Source: Candidatus Gastranaerophilales bacterium (lineage in GTDB: Bacteria; Cyanobacteriota; Vampirovibrionia; Gastranaerophilales; Gastranaerophilaceae). From it: DNA of 64,000 nt. Below, in pieces: positions 29,701 through 36,992 of this stretch. The stretch is taken from assembly GCA_944323695.1 (NCBI GenBank), contig CALUTI010000001.1, forward strand, positions 62,001 to 126,000, given 5' to 3'. A model generated the notes under the pieces. That model saw only the letters and a list, made by a program, of their open reading frames with translations, made no database searches and was not told the DNA's origin. Position 1 is the stretch's first letter. Every line of letters begins with the position of its first letter. Made by a program: the position numbers and the translations under genes.

Positions 29701-30181
29701 CACAAAAAAAGATCCGACAAAATTCATTAGATTTGTGACTGTTGAAGATTTATCAGGAAAGATTGAAACAATATGCTTCAATAGTAAGCTAGCTGAATTT
29801 GGCCCATTTTTGGAAGCTGAACAGAGAGTAATTATCTCCGGCAAAGTGAATAGAAGAAGTGAAGAAGAAGCACCGTCAATTATAATTGATTCAGTAAAAC
29901 CTGTTGATAATTCAAACATATTTACAATAGAGATAAAAGATGAATTAAAATATGAAGAATTGAATTTATTAAAACATATTCTGTGTAACTATGCCGGCTC
30001 AGATCCTGTTATGCTGAAATTACGCGACGAGTTGGGCGAGGTAAAAATTCTTGCAGCATCAATGTTCTGGGTAGATTCATGCAATGATTTGGTAAATGCA
30101 ATAGAAAATAAATTTAAAGACAGGGTTAGCGTAACCATAAAATCATTGGATAATAATTCAGAAGAAGCGGTTGCCGCATAA
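26708..30181 (+). CDS. dnaE: DNA polymerase III alpha subunit (DnaE)
   Basis: 1157 residues, normal for DnaE. The N-terminal PHP domain begins PLHLHSEYSLLDGAIRV. The palm has VGPGRGSAAGS and PDVDIDFCIERR with the catalytic Asp residues. Finger and beta-binding parts follow (FNRSHSAAYAFVAYQTAYLK), then a tandem HhH region and an OB domain (VVTICGLITTTRQIP). It is the main replicative polymerase. The gene is likely read from a leaderless mRNA and stands alone. Confidence 0.98.
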   Translation: MNTGYVPLHLHSEYSLLDGAIRVKELCEFAKANNMPAVAITDHGVMYSAIEFYRVAKEIGIKALIGCEFYVHDGDIHEKNPSHNPLYHLVLIAKDKTGYMNLVKLVSIAHCEGMYYKPRINFELLEKYHEGLVCCSACLGGEVLQNLLKKNYDGAKAAAKKYKDLFGEDYYIELQDHGLEEQKITNPDLIKIAKELDIKMVITNDSHYLRKEDADWHDTLLCLQTNALKDEPNRFHFPNNEFYVKTPDELRDAFRWMDSETFDECIKNTVDIAEKCHLTLLGDKSPLPHYEVPQGHTVESYLDLKVHEGLKKRYGEIPPEIEKRVKYELGIIEQMGFSAYFLITWDFIHFAKTHDIPVGPGRGSAAGSVVAYALEITDLDPIEHHLLFERFLNPERYSMPDVDIDFCIERRGEVIDYVTQKYGADKVCQIITFGTYAAKAAMKGVARVLDIPFARSNYLSSLIPSEPKAKIDDALQPGMELKKLYDEDPEVKKLVDMAKKIEGIKNNVGTHAAGVIIAHKPLNEIVPVQPSKDGIIVTEYPMADLEKLGLLKMDFLGLRNLTMISKTMKLIKKRRGIEFDINRIPLDDKETYEMLAQGDTDGVFQLESAGMKRLVKDLRPDVFEDLGALVALFRPGPLESGMVEDFVKRKHGEQKITYAHPLLEPVLKDTYGTIVYQEQIMQVFQVLADYTLGQADMVRRMMGKKKLEEMAQQKGKFIEGAARHGMSAKDAAALFEQIEKFASYCFNRSHSAAYAFVAYQTAYLKCHYKVEYLSCLLSSVSGDQDKTQLYIEEAQKNGIKVMPPDINKSYAEFAPDGNNIRFGLASIKQVGDVVVESIIKEREENGEFKSIYDFCKRVDPKCTNKRVLEGLIKSGAFSNIEKSRKQLLENMEYIVATANKEAQAKELGQVSLFAGLEDNDDFAGTKFQLAGSDEEFDQRQLQNFEKEFLGFYVTSHPLSTIRDKLPFLMTHKISEIAELPNDKVVTICGLITTTRQIPTKKDPTKFIRFVTVEDLSGKIETICFNSKLAEFGPFLEAEQRVIISGKVNRRSEEEAPSIIIDSVKPVDNSNIFTIEIKDELKYEELNLLKHILCNYAGSDPVMLKLRDELGEVKILAASMFWVDSCNDLVNAIENKFKDRVSVTIKSLDNNSEEAVAA

Positions 30182-30189
30182 AAAAAGAC

Positions 30190-30217
30190 TTGCAAAAAAA
30201 AATTGCTCATGTATAAT
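30190..30217 (+). promoter_or_regulatory. Promoter of tRNA-Gly
   Basis: TTGCAA (30190-30195), 16 bases, TATAAT (30212-30217) with a TG just before the -10 box. The tRNA starts 18 bases later. Confidence 0.75.
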
Positions 30218-30235
30218 AAAAATACAGCAGAAAAC

Positions 30236-30310
30236 GCGGGGGTAATTCAGTGGTAGAATGCCTCCTTGCCAAGGAGGATGTCGCGAGTTCGAGCCTCGTC
30301 TCCCGCTCCA
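30236..30310 (+). tRNA. tRNA-Gly (GCC)
   Basis: Acceptor stem GCGGGGG/CTCCCGC, D arm TTCAGTGGTAGAA, anticodon arm CCTCC-TTGCCAA-GGAGG with anticodon GCC, T arm CGAGTTCGAGCCTCG, discriminator T and an encoded CCA. Its 3' end is copied twice downstream (30502-30517 and 30692-30706). Confidence 0.96.
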
Positions 30311-30313
30311 TAA

Positions 30314-30342
30314 AGAAGCTCCACCATAGGTGGGGCTTTTTT
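30314..30342 (+). terminator. Terminator after tRNA-Gly
   Basis: AAGCTCCACC-ATA-GGTGGGGCTT followed by a T run. Confidence 0.8.
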
Positions 30343-30385
30343 ATGGACTGAGATAAAGGCAAGAAATCGCCAATTGCGCAGTTCG

Positions 30386-30517
30386 GCGGATTTCCGGACG
30401 GACGATGCACAAAGTGCAAGTCCGGATAGCGAGGAAATTGAGCGGAGTTGGGCCAAAGGCTCAATAGCGAAACTTTCCGAGCGTGGAGGAAATCCAAGAC
30501 AAGCCTCGTCTCCCGCT
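30386..30517 (+). mobile_element. tRNA-Gly scar 1: repeat element plus copied tRNA 3' end
   Basis: The segment from GCGGATTT (30386) to CCAAGACA (30501) is a GC-richer element with an internal hairpin TGCAC-AAA-GTGCA. A related copy lies in the leader of pilin-like gene F (61877-61766). It is followed directly by AGCCTCGTCTCCCGCT (30502-30517), an exact copy of the tRNA-Gly 3' end from the T loop to the discriminator base. This is the arrangement left by integration at a tRNA attachment site; no integrase gene remains. Confidence 0.55.
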
Positions 30518-30560
30518 AATTAAAAGACCGTAGGACTTTAGTTCTAACGGTCTTTTAATT
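30518..30560 (+). terminator. Second terminator-like palindrome in the tRNA-Gly scar
   Basis: AATTAAAAGACCGT and ACGGTCTTTTAATT pair around a 15-base loop. It follows the first copied tRNA 3' end just as a terminator follows the real tRNA. Confidence 0.65.
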
Positions 30561-30603
30561 TGTTGAGATAGTGGATTGACGAAGCCTTTTTGCGAGTTGC
30601 GCG

Positions 30604-30706
30604 AGGGAGCTGAGGCTGGAGCGCTTTTGCTATTGTGATGAAATCACATTAGCAAAACGCGAAACGCCGTTACACGCGACCGAGCAAGACACGAGCCTCG
30701 TCTCCC
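30604..30706 (+). mobile_element. tRNA-Gly scar 2: 86-bp hairpin element plus copied tRNA 3' end
   Basis: 30604-30689 aligns without gaps over 86 bases with 32997-33082 behind tRNA-Tyr (about 76 identical by eye). Its core hairpin is GCTTTTGC..TGTGAT-GAA-ATCACA..GCAAAACGC. The element ends GAGCAAGA and is followed by CGAGCCTCGTCTCCC (30692-30706), the tRNA-Gly 3' end again. Confidence 0.55.
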
Positions 30707-30831
30707 TCAAATAAATAACTCTCATCATCAAATGGACTTTTTTTATTCGGTATTATCAGACAATATTTAAAAAAATTAACAAACAGGACTTTTTGGAAAA
30801 AATCACTTAAAATAATAACAGAGGAGAATTC

Positions 30832-32601
30832 ATGAAAAAATCTAAAAAGTTTAAACATATAAAATTAATATTTGGTCTGATTGTACTTATAGTATGCACT
30901 TTTTATCTAACAATATACATAAAAAGTAATAACTACATATTTTTATACATTAATCCTGATAATAATACCAAAATTTATCCATATATAGCGAAAGCAACAA
31001 ACAAAATAAATAATATATTATTTGATGCGGCAAAACTTGTGAAAACAAACAATCCTGAATTAAAAGTTTTATATACAAACGGCTATGGATCAGGCTTTAT
31101 AAAAAATAATGAAACTTCAAGCGACCTTGATTACGGTGCAGGTGTTTATCTCGGAAAATATTTATATGACGGAAAAAATTCAGTTGAAATATCAGAAAAA
31201 CTTCTACGAGATATTGCACTCTATCAGGCAACAATTTATAGTCTTGTACAAAATAACGAACACGATTTTTACATACAAAGACTCACTAAAGAACGCATTC
31301 TGGGGATAAATAATGATGACAAAATCTATGCCCAATTTATGGCAAAATCGCTTGATACGGCTTTAAAGGGAAAACCTTACAAGATGGAAGTTGCATCCAA
31401 AATCTTCTTACTAAAGCCAAATGAAGTTGTGCTGCCGGATTACAAATTTATAAAACTCTACAGTAAAGATATCTCCTACGGTGAAAACTATCGCAAAATG
31501 CTCCGGGAACTCACAGTTACTGTAGATTATTATTTTGATCTTGTTGACAGCAAAACAAATAAAACATACCCGATATCCCTAATTGCGTCTGTTAATGACG
31601 GTTTAAGGTCATATCAGCAAGATTTGCGTTATTTTGTACCAAATGCATTTACCAGTTTGGCATCATTTAATTATGTAAAAAATATCATGCCTAATCTTGA
31701 TGATAATAGTTATTTTGATACGAGATTAATAAATTATTATCACCATTATACACTTTTATCATACGGCAACAGCAAATCATGCGGAAATCCGTTAAAAATT
31801 ATCAAGCGATTATTACAATGTACGGATGTATTAGCACCTATATTACCTAAAGATTCACTTGAACAGATTCACAAAAGTGCATACGCCGTTATAAGCAGCC
31901 CGACAGTTGCACTTTTGAATGATTATTATGTCGCAAACGAAATTCTCTACAATATAACAAAGGCAACAAGCTTATATGAAGATATGGAAAAAAATCAGGA
32001 AGTATCAAAACATATAAGTAATATGGAATATATTTTGAATGACATGATAAATGATCCGCAATTTTCATATAATGAACTTAAACCGCTGTTTGAATATCAA
32101 AGAGAAATTTTTCATTCAAAAAATAATATAACTAATTTACAGACCTTTATGAAAGGAAATTTTGCATCAGCAACACGATATATTGATGATTTGATTTATA
32201 AAAAAATGCCTGACAACAGCAAATTCAATAATTATATTATATATTTAAACAAAGTTCTTGAAAGTGCAGGGATTTATAATATAAAATTTTACAACGACAG
32301 AGACAATCATATATATGTAATGAAAGACAGCTTTTCAAAGACTTTAGATCTGAAAAATATTACTAAATTGGATATTAAAAACGGTTTTTACACAGAAGTA
32401 TCTAATTCCAAAACGGAATTAGAACTTTTGCCGGAAAAAGATTTTTATGCTGACACCAGAAGGATTTCGCATGGCTGGGTTAGGTATAATCCGACAGAAT
32501 TGCAGAATTCAATTTATAATGATATGAAAAAATACATGTTAAAAGATCGTCGCCGTTTTCATTTAAGAATAAGACCCGGAATCCAGAGAGAAAACTCTTG
32601 A
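30832..32601 (+). CDS. Large membrane-anchored protein of unknown function
   Basis: 589 residues. GAGGAG lies before ATG 30832. Basic KKSKKFKHIK is followed by one hydrophobic helix (LIFGLIVLIVCTFYLTIYI), so the protein is an inner-membrane-anchored or signal-anchored protein with a large outer domain. The rest is rich in Asn, Lys, Tyr and Ile and helical, without a motif I recognise. The tRNA array promoter overlaps its last codons. It sits between two tRNA loci with integration scars, so it may be accessory. Confidence 0.65.
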   Translation: MKKSKKFKHIKLIFGLIVLIVCTFYLTIYIKSNNYIFLYINPDNNTKIYPYIAKATNKINNILFDAAKLVKTNNPELKVLYTNGYGSGFIKNNETSSDLDYGAGVYLGKYLYDGKNSVEISEKLLRDIALYQATIYSLVQNNEHDFYIQRLTKERILGINNDDKIYAQFMAKSLDTALKGKPYKMEVASKIFLLKPNEVVLPDYKFIKLYSKDISYGENYRKMLRELTVTVDYYFDLVDSKTNKTYPISLIASVNDGLRSYQQDLRYFVPNAFTSLASFNYVKNIMPNLDDNSYFDTRLINYYHHYTLLSYGNSKSCGNPLKIIKRLLQCTDVLAPILPKDSLEQIHKSAYAVISSPTVALLNDYYVANEILYNITKATSLYEDMEKNQEVSKHISNMEYILNDMINDPQFSYNELKPLFEYQREIFHSKNNITNLQTFMKGNFASATRYIDDLIYKKMPDNSKFNNYIIYLNKVLESAGIYNIKFYNDRDNHIYVMKDSFSKTLDLKNITKLDIKNGFYTEVSNSKTELELLPEKDFYADTRRISHGWVRYNPTELQNSIYNDMKKYMLKDRRRFHLRIRPGIQRENS

Positions 32602-32626
32602 CATAAGATTTTGTTCTTAATAAAAT
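32598..32626 (+). promoter_or_regulatory. Promoter of the tRNA-Thr/Thr/Tyr cluster
   Basis: TTGACA (32598-32603), 17 bases, TAAAAT (32621-32626); the first tRNA starts 13 bases later. The -35 box overlaps the stop of the upstream gene. Confidence 0.85.
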
Positions 32627-32638
32627 AAGACATGTGAC

Positions 32639-32710
32639 GCCGGCATAGCTCAACGGTAGAGCAACGGTTTTGTAAACCGTAGGTTGTAGGTTCGATTCCT
32701 ATTGCCGGCT
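32639..32710 (+). tRNA. tRNA-Thr (TGT)
   Basis: Acceptor GCCGGCA/TGCCGGC, anticodon arm ACGGT-TTTGTAA-ACCGT, T arm with GGTTCGATTCC, discriminator T; no encoded CCA. Confidence 0.95.
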
Positions 32711-32723
32711 ATTTGCCTAAAAA

Positions 32724-32795
<72 letters not shown>

Positions 32796-32830
32796 GATTT
32801 TAAACCTCTGAGCGAATGAAAATTAAATAT

Positions 32831-32913
32831 GGGTAGGTGCCCGAGTGGCTAAAGGGAGCAGACTGTAAATCTGCCGTCGCGAGACTACGGTGGTTCGAAT
32901 CCACCCCTGCCCA
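32831..32913 (+). tRNA. tRNA-Tyr (GTA)
   Basis: Acceptor GGGTAGG/CCTGCCC, anticodon arm GCAGA-CTGTAAA-TCTGC, a long variable arm as in class II tRNAs, discriminator A; no encoded CCA. Its 3' 16 bases recur at 33084-33099. Confidence 0.95.
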
Positions 32914-32955
32914 AATAAAACAAGGATAGATGCTTTCTATCCTTGTTTTATTTTA
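32914..32955 (+). terminator. Terminator after tRNA-Tyr
   Basis: AAAACAAGGATAGA-loop-TCTATCCTTGTTTT followed by ATTTT, a long and strong stem. Confidence 0.85.
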
Positions 32956-32996
32956 ACGGGGGATTGATGCGAAACACTTTTTATGGTTCGAGCGCG

Positions 32997-33099
32997 AGCG
33001 AGCCGAGGCTGGAGCGCTTTTGCGGTTGTGTTGAAAACACATTAGCAAAACGCGGAATGCCGTTAAACGCGAGCGAGCAAGATAATCCACCCCTGCCCA
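32997..33099 (+). mobile_element. tRNA-Tyr scar: 86-bp hairpin element plus copied tRNA 3' end
   Basis: 32997-33082 is the second copy of the 86-bp element (see 30604). Its hairpin reads TGTGTT-GAA-AACACA, so the base pair that differs from the other copy has changed on both sides. It ends GAGCAAGA and is followed by AATCCACCCCTGCCCA (33084-33099), an exact copy of the tRNA-Tyr 3' end starting in the T loop. Confidence 0.6.
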
Positions 33100-33107
33100 C
33101 CACTTTG

Positions 33108-33132
33108 AAAAGACCGCAAGGTCTTTTTTTAT
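33108..33132 (+). terminator. Terminator-like hairpin after the tRNA-Tyr scar
   Basis: AAAAGACC-GCAA-GGTCTTTTTTT. It follows the copied tRNA end as a terminator would follow a tRNA. Confidence 0.65.
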
Positions 33133-33160
33133 GGGTGGATGAGATCACAATTTTTTTTAA

Positions 33161-33478
33161 CTAATGCGTTATAAGCTTTAACCCCGTAATGCCGCAGACG
33201 ATTAACCCTATACAAATAAGTCTCATTGCTGTTGCGGGTTCTTTAAATAATAGAATTCCCAATATAACTGTGCCAAGAGTGCCAATTCCTGTCCAAACCG
33301 CGTAGGCTGTACCCAACGGCAGACTTTTTAGTGCAAGTGCCAAAAAATAAAAACTCAAAACCATGCAAATTATAGTAATTACAGTTGCCAACGGCTGGGT
33401 AAAGCCATGCGAAAACTTCAAACCTATAGCCCAGCTTATTTCAAAAAGTCCTGCAATTAATAAAATAATCCATTCCAT
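33161..33478 (-). CDS. gdx: SMR-family guanidinium exporter (Gdx/SugE-like)
   Basis: 105 residues with four membrane helices, the standard SMR size. The key Glu13 lies in LFEISWAIGLKFSHGF, and the W-A-I-G-L-K pattern and GTAYAVWTGIGTLG place it with SugE/Gdx rather than with EmrE-type multidrug pumps. It exports guanidinium in exchange for protons. A guanidine-I riboswitch precedes it, which strongly supports this substrate. The gene is next to a tRNA integration scar. Confidence 0.92.
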   Translation of the reverse strand: MEWIILLIAGLFEISWAIGLKFSHGFTQPLATVITIICMVLSFYFLALALKSLPLGTAYAVWTGIGTLGTVILGILLFKEPATAMRLICIGLIVCGITGLKLITH

Positions 33479-33504
33479 AATTTTTCCCTTTCATTTCAGA
33501 TACA

Positions 33505-33605
33505 AAACAGCCCTGAGAGAAGCTATCTCCCGGGCTTTTATCCCTCCGTGTACAAAGACTATCTGTCTTTGCGTTTTCTCTCGGACCTATTCGGAACCCT
33601 AGAAA
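33505..33605 (-). promoter_or_regulatory. Guanidine-I (ykkC) riboswitch
   Basis: The minus strand carries the conserved pieces in order: CTAGGGTTCCG, GGTCCGAGAG, AACGCA, ACGGAGGGATAAAAGCCC and GGGAGA. Together they match the ykkC/guanidine-I consensus as remembered. The last stem AGCCCGGGAGA..TCTCTCAGGGCT ends in TTTT, so control may be by termination. It lies directly upstream of the exporter it would control. Confidence 0.92.
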
Positions 33606-33625
33606 ACTTTTCTTTTAATATACAT

Positions 33626-33654
33626 TAAAATTAATTTTTAAACAATATTAGAGA
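33626..33654 (-). promoter_or_regulatory. Promoter of the guanidine riboswitch transcript
   Basis: On the minus strand TTGTTT, 17 bases, TATATT, about 20 bases before the first riboswitch stem. The -35 is a moderate match. Confidence 0.5.
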
Positions 33655-33706
33655 AACTCTCAAGCAAAATTTTTGTGCTAAAATAAAATTACAGGAGGGA
33701 TATATT

Positions 33707-34114
33707 ATGTTTACAGTAAAAGAAGTTTCTGATAAAATGGATGTTTCTGAACACACTTTGCGTTTTTGGGCCAAAAGCGGATTTTTCCCGTTTGTTCAGC
33801 GTGATAAAAATAATATAAGACAGTTTTCGGAAGATGATTTGGGCTGGGTAAAAATAGTTAAATGCCTGCGTTCTGTGGGTACCGATAACAAATCAATTAA
33901 ACGCTATATAGATTTATGTATAGAAGGTGATTCAACAATAAAAGACCGATATGAAATAATTCATTCAACAAGATTAAAAACGCAACAACAGATTGAAGAA
34001 CTTAATCGTCAACTTGAATTGTTGAATTACAAAGAAAGCTACTATGAAGATTTGATAAAAAATAAATATGATGACGTATGGAATCCGATGAACAAAAAAT
34101 ATTCTGTCAAATAA
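33707..34114 (+). CDS. MerR-family transcriptional regulator
   Basis: 135 residues. The N-terminal helix-turn-helix and wing are typical (FTVKEVSDKMDVSEHTLRFWAKSGFFPF, then NNIRQFSEDDLGWVKIVKCLRSVG), followed by a coiled-coil dimer helix (TRLKTQQQIEELNRQLELLNYK). CAGGAGGG precedes the ATG. No Cys pair for metal binding is visible, so it belongs to the MerR groups that sense organic or oxidative signals. A cupin remnant follows at once, probably the former target gene. Confidence 0.88.
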   Translation: MFTVKEVSDKMDVSEHTLRFWAKSGFFPFVQRDKNNIRQFSEDDLGWVKIVKCLRSVGTDNKSIKRYIDLCIEGDSTIKDRYEIIHSTRLKTQQQIEELNRQLELLNYKESYYEDLIKNKYDDVWNPMNKKYSVK

Positions 34115-34118
34115 AGTA

Positions 34119-34319
34119 TTGACTGACAGCCGCTATCAGGAAAAAGATAAAGAAATTCAAATTCTGAAAAAAGGCGATGTTGTAAAGATTCCGCCAAATG
34201 TTGAACACTGGCACGGTGCAGCTCCTGACAGCCACTTTGCACATATTTCAATTGAGCCGAATATTCCGAATAATGAAACAACATGGCTGGATTCTGTAAC
34301 TGATGAACAGTACAAATAA
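34119..34319 (+). pseudogene. C-terminal fragment of a cupin-domain protein
   Basis: 66 residues from a TTG. The sequence YQEKDKEIQILKKGDVVKIP, VEHWHGAAPDS and a tail ETTWLDSVTDEQYK match the second half of the cupin proteins that often accompany carboxymuconolactone decarboxylase-like enzymes and MerR regulators. The first half, with the other metal-binding His residues, is absent: the frame starts abruptly four bases after the merR stop. A deletion has probably joined the two. No ribosome-binding site is seen. Confidence 0.75.
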
Positions 34320-34321
34320 AC

Positions 34322-34352
34322 TAAAAGCGGTGCCTTTGAGCACCGCTTTTAA
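34322..34352 (+). terminator. Terminator after the cupin fragment
   Basis: AAAAGCGGTGC-CTTTGA-GCACCGCTTTTAA; symmetric, so it may serve both strands. Confidence 0.75.
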
Positions 34353-34371
34353 ATTAGTTTAATCAAAAATA

Positions 34372-35352
34372 TTAAAGCATTGTTTTTCTAAGTTCTTCAC
34401 CAGATTTAGGGCTTAAATATGCCGGCGGAACATCAAACACGGTTTTGCAGCCGGTTTGCCCTTCTTTATACATTCTGAATGCAGCTCTTGCGTAAGCAAG
34501 CAATACACTTGATGTAAATCCGGGGTTTGAATCAAGTTTCAAACTGTATTCAATAATATGTTTTTCTTCTTTATTAAAACCGGTAGCACCGGATCTCAGA
34601 ACAAAACCGCCATGAGGAATTCCGCTGTGGTTTTTCTTCAATTCTTCTTCTGAAATAAAGTGAACTGTTGTATCGTAATCAGAGAAGTAATTCGGCATTG
34701 TAACTATATCATGTTCAACCTGTTTCGGATCAGCACCTTCCTCCAATACGACATAACATTCTCTGGTATGTTTTTCACGGGTAGATAAAACAGGATTTTC
34801 ACCGTTTTTAACGGATTGAAGAGCTTTTTCAACAGGAACTGTATATTGTTTGCCGTCTTTAACGCCTTTAACGCGTCTTATGGCATCAGAGTGCCCCTGG
34901 CTTACGCCTCTGCCCCAGAAGGTGTAATCGTTACCTTCAGGCAAAATTGCATTTGCATACATTCTGTTCAAGGAGAACAAGCCCGGATCCCAGCCTACTG
35001 AAATAATTGCGACTTTTCCGCCTTCTTTTGCAGATTTGTCTACATTTTCAAAATGAACAGGAATATTTGCGTGAGTATCAAAACTATCAATACAATTGAA
35101 CATTTTTGCATATTTCGGAGTTTGTTCCGGCAAGTCGGTTGCACTGCCTCCGCAAAGGATTAAAACATCAATTTTGTCTTTCCAGTTTTCAATTTCATCA
35201 ACGCTCAAAACTTTTGCAGATTCTGTTTGAATTTTGACTGTTTCAGGGTTCCTGCGTGTAAATACGGCAACAAGCTCCGTATCCGGATTTTGTCTTACTG
35301 CAGCTTCTACTCCACGCCCCAAGTTTCCGTAACCTAAAATACCAATTCTCAT
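34372..35352 (-). CDS. ddh: meso-Diaminopimelate dehydrogenase
   Basis: 326 residues from ATG 35352 (GAGAGGTG upstream); a TTG-started frame 12 codons longer lacks support. The Rossmann start is MRIGILGYGNLGRGVEAAV. The substrate parts are LCGGSATDLPEQ, SFDTHANIP, SVGWDPGLFSLNR and the WGRGVSQGHSDAIRR block typical of Ddh. It makes meso-DAP in one NADPH-dependent step from tetrahydrodipicolinate, for peptidoglycan and lysine. Because it lies beside tRNA scars, horizontal gain is possible. Confidence 0.95.
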   Translation of the reverse strand: MRIGILGYGNLGRGVEAAVRQNPDTELVAVFTRRNPETVKIQTESAKVLSVDEIENWKDKIDVLILCGGSATDLPEQTPKYAKMFNCIDSFDTHANIPVHFENVDKSAKEGGKVAIISVGWDPGLFSLNRMYANAILPEGNDYTFWGRGVSQGHSDAIRRVKGVKDGKQYTVPVEKALQSVKNGENPVLSTREKHTRECYVVLEEGADPKQVEHDIVTMPNYFSDYDTTVHFISEEELKKNHSGIPHGGFVLRSGATGFNKEEKHIIEYSLKLDSNPGFTSSVLLAYARAAFRMYKEGQTGCKTVFDVPPAYLSPKSGEELRKTML

Positions 35353-35438
35353 GCTGCACCTCTCTTTTTTTAATTGTGTAAATAACACTCAAAACTATAA
35401 CATGAATTTTGGATTTTGGATTAAAATATTAAGAAATA

Positions 35439-35648
35439 TTATTCTTCAATTAAAACGTTATCCTGTACAGCAGCAAAGATGCCTAGAATATGCTGTTCTT
35501 CACCTGTAAATGGAGTATTCGGAACAAATTTATTACGGGCGCCGTTTGTAAAAACGCTGTTAATAGATTCAGAAGTTTTTACATTCTGAGTTTTTGAGAC
35601 TTCACCCGTACCAACCATTTTACCGATATTATTAACGTTAAACTCCAT
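35439..35648 (-). CDS. Small protein of unknown function
   Basis: 69 residues; AAAGGATG lies before the ATG. The start MEFNVNNIGKMVGTGE and the acidic C-terminus (AAVQDNVLIEE) match no family I know. No signal peptide or membrane helix. Stands alone between ddh and the SLH gene. Confidence 0.5.
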   Translation of the reverse strand: MEFNVNNIGKMVGTGEVSKTQNVKTSESINSVFTNGARNKFVPNTPFTGEEQHILGIFAAVQDNVLIEE

Positions 35649-35806
35649 AGAGGCATCCTTTCAAATTTACACTTTAATATATCGGAATTAATGGGAAAAA
35701 ACTTTAGCCTGTTTGCATAAATATTAACTAATATTTACAATTAATTGATAGAAAAAAGATTTAACTGTATTATAAATAATGTTATAGGGTATATAGGAGT
35801 AATTAT

Positions 35807-36955
35807 ATGAAAAAGACTTTTAAAGGGTTATTGTCTGCGATAGCTGTGGCTTTAACCATTACTGCGGCAAATGCGTTTCCGGATGTTGCTGACAACTATT
35901 GGGCGGCACCTCAAATTAAAGAATTATCCGAGCAGGGCGTAATTATAGGGTATCCTGACGGCACATTCAAGCCTGATGATAATGTTACACGCGCAGAATT
36001 TGCGTCAATGGCGATTAAGGCACTCGGACAACAGAATACAAAAGTTGTTCAGCCGGTCAAATTTTCTGATATAGATACAGAATATTGGGCTTATGATGCA
36101 ATACAAAAAGCGATTTATTTTGATTTAGTATCAGTACCTGAAGAAGGCGAATTATTCCGACCTGATGACAGCGTTTCCAGAGCAGAATCACTTTCTGTGG
36201 CTGTAAATGCTCTGACTACAGAACAAATAAGTGAACAAAAGGCAAAAGAAGTTCTGGAAAAAGTTTATATTGATACTCACACCATTCCTGAATGGTTCTT
36301 AATTCCGGCAGGTAAAGCAGAAATCTTAGGTATGATGGTAATTATGCCAAGCGCTGATAAGGCAAAAGTAGAAGCCGAAAGACCTGCAACAAGAGCTGAA
36401 GTCGCAGCAATATTATTCAAAATGATGGAGCAGGCTAAATTAAATCCTAATGCAAAATTAGCAGAAGCCATGAGAAAGAAAACAGGCGACGGTTTTGTTA
36501 TTGAAAATGCTACGGTTCAGGGCAGTATCGGGACAATTCCTGCAGGAGCTATCGTTCCTGTGGAATTAACTAAATACATAAGTTCTCAAACATCAGAACC
36601 CGGGGATTTATTTGTTGGTATTGCTGCACAAAACTATGTAACAAAAGAAAAATTCATACTTGTAAACAAGGGTGCAACCTTAAAAGGCCAATTGGTTGAT
36701 GTAAGACCGGGCAGATGGTTTGTAAGAAACGGTGTATTGATTTTAGACAATTCACTGATTACAACCAACAATGACCAGACAACAAGTTTTAATGCAGTTG
36801 CAGACGTTAAAAAAGACAGAAACTGGTTTATGAAGTTTGTAAGATTCTGTTTTAAAGGAGAAAAACTGGAGGTACCGGCACAAGGAACAGTTAACCTTAA
36901 GCTGTTAAAACCTGTTACTGTTGACCTTACAAACGGTTGGATACTTGAAAAATAA
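35807..36955 (+). CDS. S-layer-homology protein with VirB10/TrbI-like C-terminal domain
   Basis: 382 residues. ATAGGAG precedes the ATG; the signal peptide ends near NAFPDV. Three SLH units follow: one at about residues 24-72 (YWAAPQIKELSEQGVIIGYP), a second with YWAYDAIQKAIYFDLVSVP, and a more divergent third ending at about 207. From about 230 the protein has SIGTIPAGAIVPVELTKYIS, like the secreted protein at 558. SLH units bind pyruvylated wall polymers or peptidoglycan; in cyanobacteria-like envelopes they also link the outer membrane. Likely an envelope anchor. Confidence 0.88.
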   Translation: MKKTFKGLLSAIAVALTITAANAFPDVADNYWAAPQIKELSEQGVIIGYPDGTFKPDDNVTRAEFASMAIKALGQQNTKVVQPVKFSDIDTEYWAYDAIQKAIYFDLVSVPEEGELFRPDDSVSRAESLSVAVNALTTEQISEQKAKEVLEKVYIDTHTIPEWFLIPAGKAEILGMMVIMPSADKAKVEAERPATRAEVAAILFKMMEQAKLNPNAKLAEAMRKKTGDGFVIENATVQGSIGTIPAGAIVPVELTKYISSQTSEPGDLFVGIAAQNYVTKEKFILVNKGATLKGQLVDVRPGRWFVRNGVLILDNSLITTNNDQTTSFNAVADVKKDRNWFMKFVRFCFKGEKLEVPAQGTVNLKLLKPVTVDLTNGWILEK

Positions 36956-36959
36956 AACT

Positions 36960-36992
36960 TCAAAAGAGCCTCAATTGAGGCTCTTTTTTAAA
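36960..36992. terminator. Bidirectional terminator between SLH gene and pilin-like gene C
   Basis: AAAAGAGCCTC-AATT-GAGGCTCTTTT. It overlaps the last codon of gene C on the other strand. Confidence 0.85.

Noticed and set aside
30207-30497. Minus-strand ORFs over tRNA-Gly and its scar (with text like GDEARTRDILLGKEAFYH)
   Set aside because: These are the well-known false proteins produced by reading a tRNA in antisense; there is no ribosome-binding site.
32943-33164. 73-codon ORF across the tRNA-Tyr scar
   Set aside because: It runs through the terminator, the 86-bp element and the copied tRNA end; the reading is a by-product of those repeats.
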